From positions 372,001-436,000 of the forward strand of contig OZ245760.1 in the NCBI GenBank assembly GCA_965227695.1: a DNA stretch of 64,000 bases, given 5' to 3'. Below, one piece after another: positions 1 through 7,008 of this stretch. Position 1 is the stretch's first letter. The number at the start of each line of letters is the position of its first letter. The stretch comes from UBA1858 sp965227695 (GTDB lineage: Bacteria > Pseudomonadota > Gammaproteobacteria > UBA4575). The notes below the pieces were generated by a model, which was not told the origin of the DNA, did no database searches, and saw nothing but the letters and a program-made list of their open reading frames with translations. The position numbers and the translations under genes are program-made.

Positions 1-321
1 CCGCGAAAAATCTCTTATGTAGAACAGTGTTTGTCATCATCTGCTGGGCCGGTGATCGCGGCAAGTGATTATGTGAAATTATACGCTGACCAAATCCGTT
101 CTTTAGTTCCTGCCCAATACATAGTTCTAGGGACAGATGGATTTGGGCGAAGTGATACAAGAGAACAACTAAGAAATTATTTTGAAGTGAATTATAAATA
201 TATTGTTGTGGCCGCACTGTCAGAATTAGCCCTGCTTGGACAGGTAGAGAAGGAAGAAGTATTACGCGCCATAAAGAAATACAAGATAGATACAGAATCA
301 CTTAATCCATTATATCGATAA
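1..321 (+). CDS. aceE: Pyruvate dehydrogenase E1 component, C-terminal end (partial)
   Basis: The reading frame is open from base 1 and ends at TAA 319-321, so only about the last 106 residues lie in the window. The segments VLGTDGFGRSDTREQLRNYF and VVVAALSELA are characteristic of the C-terminal domain of the homodimeric AceE-type E1, the thiamine-diphosphate enzyme that decarboxylates pyruvate and acetylates the lipoyl group of E2. aceF follows after 19 bp, which confirms the assignment and suggests one operon. The first Met- or TTG-like codon in the window (31) is internal, not a start. Confidence 0.95.
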   Translation, partial: PRKISYVEQCLSSSAGPVIAASDYVKLYADQIRSLVPAQYIVLGTDGFGRSDTREQLRNYFEVNYKYIVVAALSELALLGQVEKEEVLRAIKKYKIDTESLNPLYR

Positions 322-340
322 TAATATTGCTTTTCTGGAT

Positions 341-1621
341 ATGGCGAATATAAAAAAAATTACTGCAAACGAATTGGAAGACTTCGATGATGTTGAAGTT
401 GTAGAAGTTCTTGTATCACAAGGCAGTGAGATTGAAAAGAATCAGTCACTGATCGTCCTGGAAAGTGAAAAAGCAATGATGGAGTTTCCTTCCCCTGACA
501 CCGGAGTAATCGAGCAAGTGGCAGTGAAAGTGGGGGATAAAATCAGACAGGGTGATGAAATAGTCACAATTAGAATTACGGAAGCGCAGAAAACGGATAA
601 AGATCAAGATGACATTAATGAGGTCATGACGGATGAACAAAAACCAGCGGAGACGGATAAAGAAATAAGTGACAATTACCAGGACGGAAAAACAAAGACC
701 AAAACCAATCACGATGAGGAGATAGAGGTTGATAAAGTTTATGCCAGCCCCGGCGTGAGAAAATATGCAAGGGAGCATGGGGTCGATCTGGAGGAGGTGA
801 GGGGAAGCGCTGATAATGGTCGTATTCTACAAAGCGACGTAAAAGATCATATCAAAGAAAAAATGTCCGGGAATGCAGAACCTGGATTTCATGCGGGTAA
901 GCGTACACAAGATTTTAGTGTATTTGGGGTCGTTGAAGAAAAAAAATTAAACAAGTTAAAACAAACATCAGCACGCCATCTGCTAAACGCATGGAGCCAG
1001 ATACCCCATGTAACACAATTTGATGAGGCAGATATCACTGAGTTAGAAGAAGCAAGAAAAAGTCTCAAACAATCTGCGCTGGAACAAGAGGTAAAATTAA
1101 CTCTGCTGCCCTTTATAGTAAAAGCGCTTGTTAAATGTCTGCAGGAATTTCCCGAATTCAATAGTTCGGTAAATCAGGATGTTACGGCGCTAATACAAAA
1201 GAATTATTATAATATCGGTATCGCTGTGGATACCCCTAGGGGTTTGGTTGTGCCGGTAATCGCCCATGCTGATCAAAAGAAAATCATCGATCTTGCCAAA
1301 GAGATTGAGCATATCAGCGAATTAGCGCGTGCGAACAAATTGACTGCCGGGCAGATGCAGGGAGGCTGTATGACGATTAGCAACACAGGGGCAATCGGAG
1401 GACAGCATTTCACGCCAATTATTAACCAGCCTGAGGTTGCAATACTTGGAGTATCAAGATTTCATGGCAAGCTGGTCAAAGTAGAAAGTTCTATTGTTGA
1501 GAGATTGATATTACCACTATCGCTTAGTTATGATCACCGGGCAATTGATGGCGTAGCAGCCGTTAAATTTATCACCAGATTTAAAAGTTATTTAGAAGAT
1601 GTGTGGGCATTGATGGTTTAA
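341..1621 (+). CDS. aceF: Dihydrolipoamide acetyltransferase, PDH E2
   Basis: E2 core of pyruvate dehydrogenase; it transfers the acetyl group from lipoyl-lysine to CoA. Three parts are visible. One lipoyl domain covers residues 1-80, with lipoyl lysine K44 in ESEKAMMEF. A charged Asp/Glu/Lys linker covers 81-130. A peripheral-subunit-binding domain lies near 133-171 (YASPGVRKYAREHGVD). The acetyltransferase domain runs from about 195 to 426 and carries the HxxxD active site (H399, D403 in SYDHRAIDG). With 426 residues and a single lipoyl domain it is shorter than E. coli AceF, which has three, but this is common in other Gammaproteobacteria. No lpd (E3) gene follows; the next genes are unrelated and on the other strand. 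Confidence 0.96.
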   Translation: MANIKKITANELEDFDDVEVVEVLVSQGSEIEKNQSLIVLESEKAMMEFPSPDTGVIEQVAVKVGDKIRQGDEIVTIRITEAQKTDKDQDDINEVMTDEQKPAETDKEISDNYQDGKTKTKTNHDEEIEVDKVYASPGVRKYAREHGVDLEEVRGSADNGRILQSDVKDHIKEKMSGNAEPGFHAGKRTQDFSVFGVVEEKKLNKLKQTSARHLLNAWSQIPHVTQFDEADITELEEARKSLKQSALEQEVKLTLLPFIVKALVKCLQEFPEFNSSVNQDVTALIQKNYYNIGIAVDTPRGLVVPVIAHADQKKIIDLAKEIEHISELARANKLTAGQMQGGCMTISNTGAIGGQHFTPIINQPEVAILGVSRFHGKLVKVESSIVERLILPLSLSYDHRAIDGVAAVKFITRFKSYLEDVWALMV

Positions 1622-1654
1622 TTGAGCAGCGCAATGAGCACTTCTCGTGCGAGA

Positions 1655-1861
1655 TCATAGGCCGACGATGAATTGATATATCAGCAACACTGCGAGTATG
1701 ACGAGTAAGAATATACTTTTACGGGAATTAGTGCGTTTAGTTTTTCCGTGCTGCTTGTTTGTTGTGATGATAACAGGCGAGTCCTGTTCATCGGGGACCT
1801 TAACCTCAAAGTTTTTCAGTGAGAGATTTGGATTCACAACGGTTTCTTCAAACTTGTCCAT
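1655..1861 (-). CDS. Small tail-anchored membrane protein, unknown function
   Basis: A 68-residue protein that I do not recognise. It has a polar N-terminal two-thirds, a basic patch (KQHGKTKRTNSRK, about 37-49) and a single C-terminal hydrophobic segment (about 50-68, FLLVILAVLLIYQF). This is the layout of a tail-anchored inner-membrane protein with the N-terminus in the cytoplasm. Its stop lies 33 bp past the aceF stop and the two genes converge. A long inverted repeat (1862-1918) abuts the start codon and covers any ribosome-binding site. The hydropathy pattern and Met start support a real gene, but no family match is claimed. Confidence 0.55.
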   Translation of the reverse strand: MDKFEETVVNPNLSLKNFEVKVPDEQDSPVIITTNKQHGKTKRTNSRKSIFLLVILAVLLIYQFIVGL

Positions 1862-1918
1862 ATTCTAATTCCAAAGTTAAAATGACATCCTTGTCCTGCA
1901 GCTCCTTTGAATTAGAAT
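1862..1918 (-). promoter_or_regulatory. Long hairpin abutting a start codon
   Basis: Left arm 1862-1876 and right arm 1905-1918 pair over 14 bp with one bulged C (ATTCTAATTC(C)AAAG against CTTTGAATTAGAAT). A second small stem, GACA-TCCT-TGTC, lies at 1884-1895. In the minus-strand transcript the hairpin ends directly at the AUG of the small membrane protein (1861), so its leader would be folded around the ribosome-binding site. The pairing is read directly from the bases; a regulatory role is inference. The inner palindrome is also the tip of a hairpin at 21632-21643. Confidence 0.5.
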
Positions 1919-2083
1919 TTAATAGTAGTAGGCTGAATTTTATGCACGATGGTTCACAAAATTATGGCCTTTATTAATTTTTGACTATTTTTTTTCCATA
2001 ATTTGAACGTGTTCTCAATTTTTAAACCATATATAACCGTGTGAGTTAAGTAATCATGACATCTATTTTATAAATTTGAACCG

Positions 2084-2668
2084 TTACTTGAATGCCGGAT
2101 TATACTTTTCATTCCATAGCGAATAGATAGAGGATAGCTGTTCATTTTTCCGAATCGGCTGCCTGCTTTCAATCTTGATATTGGTTAGTGCCGGCGCCGG
2201 TATTTCATTACACTCAGTTTCCATAAAATCATCTATCACCGTAACAGGATCATTACCGGCCTCCATAGCATCATTGCCGGCTGTTGATTTCAGTTCTGCC
2301 ATGATCGTTAAATTTTCAGTTTCTTTTATATCACTGAATTCCCCTAGAATTTCACGTGAATAGTAAGTACAGCGGTTAAATGCCGCGGTATGGCTGCTGC
2401 CCATTTTGAGATCCGATAAAGTCAGTCTTTTAATTAATTGTTTGGTTGCGGAATGTTTCTCCTGGCCTAAATAAGTAATGGATTCCAGATAACATTCTGT
2501 TAGATGATTGAGTATATGCAGTAATAAGACTTCATCCAGCTGCTCAATTTTGGACTTGTAATCTTTTTCTAATAAAAGAATCAGACAGCAAAGTTTATTG
2601 CGTGCTTGTCTGTCATTACTTTCCGACTGGTTTAGATAGTTCAACGCCTGACGACTCAACGAGTTCAT
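2084..2668 (-). CDS. Hypothetical protein, 194 aa
   Basis: No family recognised. I chose the ATG at 2668 (MNSLSRQALNYL) over the upstream ATG at 2800 because AAGGA lies about 9 nt before it and the extra upstream residues look non-coding. The protein is soluble: an Asn/Gln-rich N-terminus, a predicted helical middle (about 25-110, rich in Leu, Glu and Lys) and a low-complexity acidic C-terminal part. There is no signal peptide or membrane segment. A small unknown gene lies upstream on the same strand (2907-3128), about 240 bp away, with a 16-bp palindrome at 2873-2888 between them. Confidence 0.6.
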   Translation of the reverse strand: MNSLSRQALNYLNQSESNDRQARNKLCCLILLLEKDYKSKIEQLDEVLLLHILNHLTECYLESITYLGQEKHSATKQLIKRLTLSDLKMGSSHTAAFNRCTYYSREILGEFSDIKETENLTIMAELKSTAGNDAMEAGNDPVTVIDDFMETECNEIPAPALTNIKIESRQPIRKNEQLSSIYSLWNEKYNPAFK

Positions 2669-2872
2669 CCAAATTTCCTTCTGAGTGTAGTTTATAATTA
2701 TTATGCCAAGTGTCTCTATGCACTTGATCTTGTTAGCATTGAATCGTATTGCTAGTGAAGAAAAGAGGCTGTGAATCAGGTCGCAATATAGAATCAACAT
2801 AGCGTGCCTGCTTCAAATAAATTCAGTTATAAAAGTAGGTGATGACGTTGTCTTTTTCCAATGATTATTGCC

Positions 2873-2888
2873 TGGTTACAAGTAACCA
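2873..2888. promoter_or_regulatory. 16-bp palindrome, possible operator
   Basis: TGGTTAC-AA-GTAACCA, with perfect 7-bp arms and a 2-bp centre. It lies between two minus-strand unknown genes, about 205 bp upstream of the start at 2668. The loop is too short for a terminator hairpin, so a protein-binding site is more likely than an RNA structure. The binding protein is unknown. Confidence 0.3.
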
Positions 2889-2906
2889 AATGATACTTAG
2901 AGGGTT

Positions 2907-3128
2907 CTACTTATCGAGCTCAAATCTTAAATTTTCAATCTCATACAAGTACTGGTTATTGGTCTGCTTAAGTACAGCGATTAACTTTTCAAGCTTGTAT
3001 TGAATATTCTTTTTATAAGATTCACTTGGATTGACGCAATCCTCATATTCAAAAAAACTTTCCAGTGTATCTTGCAGCAGTAGACCAATACTGTCCTCAT
3101 CGTGAATATTAAAATGCTCCTTGCCCAT
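2907..3128 (-). CDS. Small acidic hypothetical protein, 73 aa
   Basis: Unrecognised 73-residue protein rich in Glu, Asp, Tyr and Asn. It is predicted to be mostly helical, possibly a coiled coil in its C-terminal half (about 38-72, KKNIQYKLEKLIAVLK onward). It has no signal sequence. The start at 3128 is supported by AGGGA about 6-9 nt upstream. That ribosome-binding site is partly inside a hairpin (3137-3159) followed by six Us. The gene is downstream of the Fur-family gene on the same strand, separated by 214 bp. Confidence 0.55.
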   Translation of the reverse strand: MGKEHFNIHDEDSIGLLLQDTLESFFEYEDCVNPSESYKKNIQYKLEKLIAVLKQTNNQYLYEIENLRFELDK

Positions 3129-3134
3129 AAAAAA

Positions 3135-3160
3135 TCCCTGTGTATGTTTTGTACACAGGA
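3135..3160 (-). promoter_or_regulatory. Hairpin plus U-run overlapping a ribosome-binding site
   Basis: CCTGTGTA (3137-3144) and TACACAGG (3152-3159) form an 8-bp perfect stem with a 7-nt loop. In the minus-strand RNA the 3' arm carries the AGG of the Shine-Dalgarno and is followed by GAUUUUUUAUG, that is, the U-run and the AUG at 3128. It could be the terminator of the upstream Fur-family gene, an attenuator, or a structure masking the ribosome-binding site. The sequence alone does not separate these. Confidence 0.4.
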
Positions 3161-3342
3161 TAATGTGTCACGAATTATTTGCGGAGTATGCGAACGGTTT
3201 CATAATTCTGAATTGTTACAGTAATGTTGCATCTCCTGCTGAGTTTCAAAATTACGGCAACACGATGTAGTCGCCAGGTTCAGCTTGTAGAAGATTAGTT
3301 CACAACAATCCTGATTATTAGGTACCGATGAGAGCGAGCCGT

Positions 3343-3792
3343 TTATGCGTTATTTTTTGCTATTGATTTTCTTAAACGAATGATGACATCAACGTCTTCA
3401 AGCTCAGTACCTTCAGGCAATTCGGGCAACTGCTGTATTTCGACTTTATCAGCACTGATATCTTCCAATGTTCCCGAGTCAACGTGATATAAATGATGAT
3501 GTTTTTCAAGATTGGTGTCATAAAAAACTTTGCCTGGTTCGATAATCACTTCGTGAAGTAATCCTTTTTTGGCAAATAGCCCCAATGTATTGTAGACGGT
3601 CGCTTTGGAAACTTCCTCCTGGTTTTTATTTACCATGGCGAGAAGTTGCTCAGCCGATAGGTGCTGGGGCCTTGAAAACAGGACTTCGCCTATGCGGATT
3701 CTTTGTTGTGTTGGGGTGATGCCATGCTCCCGGAGTCGCTTAGCGACCAGGCCTGGATCGTCACTTAACGGATGGGTTGTTGTCATATTCAT
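3343..3792 (-). CDS. Fur-family regulator (PerR/Irr-like), no structural-zinc cysteines
   Basis: A 149-residue Fur-superfamily repressor. The winged-helix part (about 18-90) contains GITPTQQRIRIGEVLF and the recognition helix region VSKATVYNTLGLF, and the dimerisation part follows. The metal/haem-type motif HHHLYHVDSGTLEDI (about 97-111) resembles the HHH motif of Irr and some PerR proteins. There is no cysteine anywhere, so the CxxC structural zinc site of classical Fur and Zur is absent. Regulation of iron or peroxide genes is therefore inferred from the family only. The gene lies 85 bp downstream of thiO on the same strand. A split inverted repeat (TTTAGAA...TTCTAAA, 3812-3842) lies just upstream and may be its own operator. 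Confidence 0.85.
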   Translation of the reverse strand: MNMTTTHPLSDDPGLVAKRLREHGITPTQQRIRIGEVLFSRPQHLSAEQLLAMVNKNQEEVSKATVYNTLGLFAKKGLLHEVIIEPGKVFYDTNLEKHHHLYHVDSGTLEDISADKVEIQQLPELPEGTELEDVDVIIRLRKSIAKNNA

Positions 3793-3811
3793 GGCGGTAT
3801 TATAACCAGAA

Positions 3812-3842
3812 TTTAGAATAAGTCTATTTCTCAGCTTCTAAA
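3812..3842. promoter_or_regulatory. Split inverted repeat upstream of the Fur-family gene
   Basis: TTTAGAA (3812-3818) and TTCTAAA (3836-3842) are perfect inverted 7-mers separated by 17 bp. They lie 20-50 bp upstream of the start at 3792. The half-site resembles published Irr/ICE boxes (TTTAGAA-TTCTAAA) recalled from alphaproteobacteria, but those are closely spaced and these are not. This is an autoregulation candidate by position only. Confidence 0.3.
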
Positions 3843-3877
3843 TAGTGATGGTGTCTTGATGATATCATTTCTCATAA

Positions 3878-4936
3878 TCACAGATGTGCGTAACTTCGTT
3901 CCTGCAGAGAAAGGGAGGCCCCATTATCGCATACCCAGTTCATCAGGATCTGTGCGGATGTTGGCGCCATGGCTACCCCGTATCTAAAATGGCCGCAATT
4001 GAAGTATAGGCCCTTGATTTCAGGGTGTGGCCCAATGGTTGGCACATTACCTGGGGAGCCTGGCCGCAGTCCTGCCCATTGATTTTCAATAGGTGCTTTG
4101 GAAAGCTGTGGCATGATTTCGATGCCGCGCTGCCATAGTGTCTTTTTGGCATCAGTGGTGATCGAGTCATCATAACCACTATATTCCAGCGTGCTTCCGA
4201 CTAATACCAAACCGTCTCTACGGGGGATCAAATAATAGCCATCCTGGTAAAGAATACGGTCAAGGACGCCAGGATTTCCTCTTAAGGCAATGATTTGACC
4301 TTTAACCGGTGTGATCTCAGGAGTACGGATGATTGCTTGATGCGGGGTAAATCGAGGTAACCAGCTCCCTGCGGACCAGATAATATTCGCTGTCTTGATC
4401 ATCCCGGAAGAGGTGTCAATACCTGTAATTTTATTTTGACTGATCCGGCAGCTCGAGACAGTGGTGCCGGGGAGCATTGTTACCTCGAGTCTGTTCAGCT
4501 CTGCCATTAATGCCTTGATTACACGAGGTGGGCGAACCTGGGAAACTTGTGGCAGGTAAAGTGGGCCGGTGCGATGGGTGTCATGTTGGTATTGAAGAGT
4601 ATGGTGATTACACCAGTCATATATTTGTGGGAATTCCATGTCCGTGGACAGGATGTTCATGCCGCATGGCCAATATTCAATGTCATGTTGCGAATTTTCA
4701 AAAAGTGTGCGGGCAAGCATTTGATATGCTTTGTTGGCATGCTGTGTCAGATATAAAACATTGTCGTCATATTGCCAGGGCAGAAGTGGGGTAAGTATGC
4801 CACCTGCGGCCCAACTACTCTCTAAGCCAAAATTACCCTTGTCTAAAATGACAGGCTTTGTGCCACGAAGCGCCAGAAGATAGGCGCTATAGAGGCCAAT
4901 TATTCCTCCACCGACTATGATTATGTCAGATTTCAT
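3878..4936 (-). CDS. thiO: Glycine oxidase ThiO
   Basis: FAD-dependent amine oxidase that converts glycine to dehydroglycine for the thiazole ring of thiamine. The N-terminal dinucleotide fold is clear (IIIVGGGIIGLYSAYLLA, GGGIIG at 9-14), followed by SSWAAGGILTPLLPW, typical of ThiO. The C-terminal half has the DAO-type RPGSPGNVPTIGPHP and GHFRYGVAMAPTSA segments. At 352 residues the length is normal for the family. The partner genes thiS and thiG are in the window but about 7.5 kb away on the other strand, with polysaccharide genes in between. It is divergent from a MarR-type gene, with 140 bp of AT-rich DNA shared between the two starts. Confidence 0.92.
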   Translation of the reverse strand: MKSDIIIVGGGIIGLYSAYLLALRGTKPVILDKGNFGLESSWAAGGILTPLLPWQYDDNVLYLTQHANKAYQMLARTLFENSQHDIEYWPCGMNILSTDMEFPQIYDWCNHHTLQYQHDTHRTGPLYLPQVSQVRPPRVIKALMAELNRLEVTMLPGTTVSSCRISQNKITGIDTSSGMIKTANIIWSAGSWLPRFTPHQAIIRTPEITPVKGQIIALRGNPGVLDRILYQDGYYLIPRRDGLVLVGSTLEYSGYDDSITTDAKKTLWQRGIEIMPQLSKAPIENQWAGLRPGSPGNVPTIGPHPEIKGLYFNCGHFRYGVAMAPTSAQILMNWVCDNGASLSLQERSYAHL

Positions 4937-4984
4937 TATTTATAAAAATTTTTAGTATAAATAATCATTCAATTCGTAAAACAT

Positions 4985-5002
4985 TGTTAAATATGTTTAA
5001 CA
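4985..5002. promoter_or_regulatory. 18-bp palindrome in the thiO/MarR divergent region
   Basis: TGTTAAA-TATG-TTTAACA is an 18-bp inverted repeat with perfect 7-bp arms, about 75 bp upstream of the MarR start and about 50 bp upstream of the thiO start. MarR proteins commonly bind palindromes of this size in their own divergent promoter, so it is a natural operator candidate. Confidence 0.45.
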
Positions 5003-5076
5003 TTTAATGCATTGAAATAATAACATTGGGATAATCAGTACCTTCAAAGCATATAAGCACTTATGAGGTATAACAC

Positions 5077-5490
5077 ATGATTACGGCCCGCGAATTCAAT
5101 AAGGAAATTGTACCGAAAAAATTGACTGATTTACGCTCTCCGGCAAAAGATCGCGCCAACATACTGGTTGATTTAACCGTCATGTCGCGCCAGGTCGGTT
5201 ACTCAATCAGTAAAAAAGTGTCACGTTTTGGGATCAATTATAATCTGTGGCAGGTGTTGGTTACCTTATGGAGTGAGCATGCTGTGACACCAGCAGCTGT
5301 GGCCCAGCACTTACAGGTTGAACCTGCAACTATCAGCCGTTATCTTGATCAGCTGGAGTCGCTGGATTATATAACCCGAGAAAGAAGTAAGACAGATCGT
5401 CGTGTGGTAGACGTTGTTTTAACAGCAAAAGGTAACAAGGCTGTCAAGGCGGGTTTAAATGAACTGGATGAGCTCGGCAAAATGTTTTAG
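5077..5490 (+). CDS. MarR-family transcriptional regulator
   Basis: A 137-residue winged-helix protein. Helices for dimerisation precede the DNA-binding part: VTPAAVAQHLQVEPATISRY is the helix-turn-helix (about 72-90) and RERSKTDRRVVDVVLTAKG is the wing with its conserved DxR motif (about 108-126). GAGG lies 9 nt before the ATG. The gene directly precedes the polysaccharide cluster, 100 bp before the first glycosyltransferase and on the same strand, and is divergent from thiO. Control of the cluster is a reasonable inference, since MarR-type regulators accompany other exopolysaccharide loci. A palindrome at 4985-5002 may be its operator. Confidence 0.88.
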   Translation: MITAREFNKEIVPKKLTDLRSPAKDRANILVDLTVMSRQVGYSISKKVSRFGINYNLWQVLVTLWSEHAVTPAAVAQHLQVEPATISRYLDQLESLDYITRERSKTDRRVVDVVLTAKGNKAVKAGLNELDELGKMF

Positions 5491-5590
5491 TTTTAAAGGC
5501 GCAGGTCCATATGGTTGGCAAAAGAAAACCAGCATTTAACCTTATTGAGAAATAGTCAAAAGAAATTTCACCCCCGTATATTACAATAGC

Positions 5591-6805
5591 GTGACTTCTG
5601 GACCGATATTGTCATGCATAATGCAAGCTAAACTTCTCAGGGATCTTTCTATACACCCCAAGATCGCAGATACCTCGCCGCCCCCGTTAATCGCGCATAT
5701 TCTGTATCGCTTTGCAATTGGCGGGCTGGAGAATGGAGTGGTAAATCTGATTAACCGGATTCCTGAATCCAGATATCGACATGTCATTATATCTCTAACA
5801 GACGCAACCGATTTTCAGCAACGTATCCAACGCAAAGATGTTGAGATTTACTGCTTAAACAAGAAGCCTGGACATGATCCGGGCGTTTATTTTCGTCTCT
5901 GGAAGTTACTCCGAAAATTAAAGCCTGACATTACCCATACCAGAAATCTGGCTGCACTGGAAATGGTGCTGATAGCATTATTGGCTGGGGTAAAACGAAG
6001 AGTGCATAGCGAGCATGGCTGGGGAATGAGTGACCTTCACGGAACCAACCCAAAATATCAGCTGCTAAGACGCTACATGAGCAAACTGACTCACCGCTAT
6101 ATCGGCCTGTCACGCCACATTACAGATTACTTGCAGAATGAGGTAGGAGTGAATAAGGCTAAGCTGGAGCAAATATATAATGGCGTAGATACAGACCGAT
6201 TCAATTGTTTACATGTATCGCAACCGATACTAGACCTGCCGAAGAATATTGATAAGGAATGCATTGTTATCGGTACTGTCGGGCGTATGGAACCTGTCAA
6301 GGCACAGACATTACTTGCCGAAGCGTTTGTACGCCTTCATCAGGAATGCAGGCACTTACAAAACAGACTTCGTCTTGTAATGATCGGTGATGGTGAACTC
6401 AGGATGCAAATCGAGCAGATCCTTGATAATGCTGGTCTTTTGCAACAATGCTGGTTACCAGGCAGCTGTAATAATGTACCTGCGGTTATGAAACACCTCG
6501 ATGTATTTGTCTTACCATCACAAAATGAAGGAATATCAAATACCATCCTTGAAGCGATGGCATGCGGACTGCCGGTGATAGCAACAAGAGTGGGCGGAAA
6601 TCCGGAGCTGGTGACAGATCAGAAAACCGGATTGCTGGTGCCTGCTGACAACCCGCATAAGTTGATGCTGGCCTTAAAAATTTATGTAGAAAATGAATCT
6701 ATGAGGAAAGTGCATGGAGAAGCCGGCTATCAGGTCATCTCAGACAGGTTCAAGATCGAGCACATGATTGACAACTATCTGTCTGTTTACGATAGCCTGA
6801 TATAA
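5591..6805 (+). CDS. GT4 glycosyltransferase, XrtA/PEP-CTERM-type exopolysaccharide family
   Basis: GT-B fold, family 4 retaining glycosyltransferase. The N-terminal LYRFAIGGLENGVVNLINRI and the HSEHGW segment match the sugar transferases associated with exosortase-A exopolysaccharide loci (TIGR03088-like, from memory). The C-terminal donor site has PSQNEGISNTILEAMACGLP (ExxxxxxxE type, about 312-331). The GTG at 5591 gives 404 aa; an ATG at 5621 gives 394, closer to the usual family length. Neither has a good ribosome-binding site, so the start is uncertain. It acts in the cytoplasm, adding a sugar to a lipid-linked precursor. The nearest partner is the amidotransferase 203 bp downstream. 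Confidence 0.88.
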   Translation: MTSGPILSCIMQAKLLRDLSIHPKIADTSPPPLIAHILYRFAIGGLENGVVNLINRIPESRYRHVIISLTDATDFQQRIQRKDVEIYCLNKKPGHDPGVYFRLWKLLRKLKPDITHTRNLAALEMVLIALLAGVKRRVHSEHGWGMSDLHGTNPKYQLLRRYMSKLTHRYIGLSRHITDYLQNEVGVNKAKLEQIYNGVDTDRFNCLHVSQPILDLPKNIDKECIVIGTVGRMEPVKAQTLLAEAFVRLHQECRHLQNRLRLVMIGDGELRMQIEQILDNAGLLQQCWLPGSCNNVPAVMKHLDVFVLPSQNEGISNTILEAMACGLPVIATRVGGNPELVTDQKTGLLVPADNPHKLMLALKIYVENESMRKVHGEAGYQVISDRFKIEHMIDNYLSVYDSLI

Positions 6806-7008
6806 ATTAATGAATCTCCGGATGTGCCGAGTAATTCAAGTTATACAAATGAATCATGGCACATAATACATACTAACTAATTGTATGGACAGCCATTTTA
6901 GATGTATTACTGGAAATACGTGCCACCAGAATAAGTATAGACTTGGCATCGCCACTAGCAATTATACCAGTCATATTTCTATAACTTTTTCAATATTGGA
7001 TAACACAT

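Noticed and set aside
6806..7008. Sigma-54 promoter before the amidotransferase gene
   Set aside because: TGGCAT...GC is present near 6943-6961 but the GG-to-GC spacing is 11, not 10; no NtrC-type box nearby.
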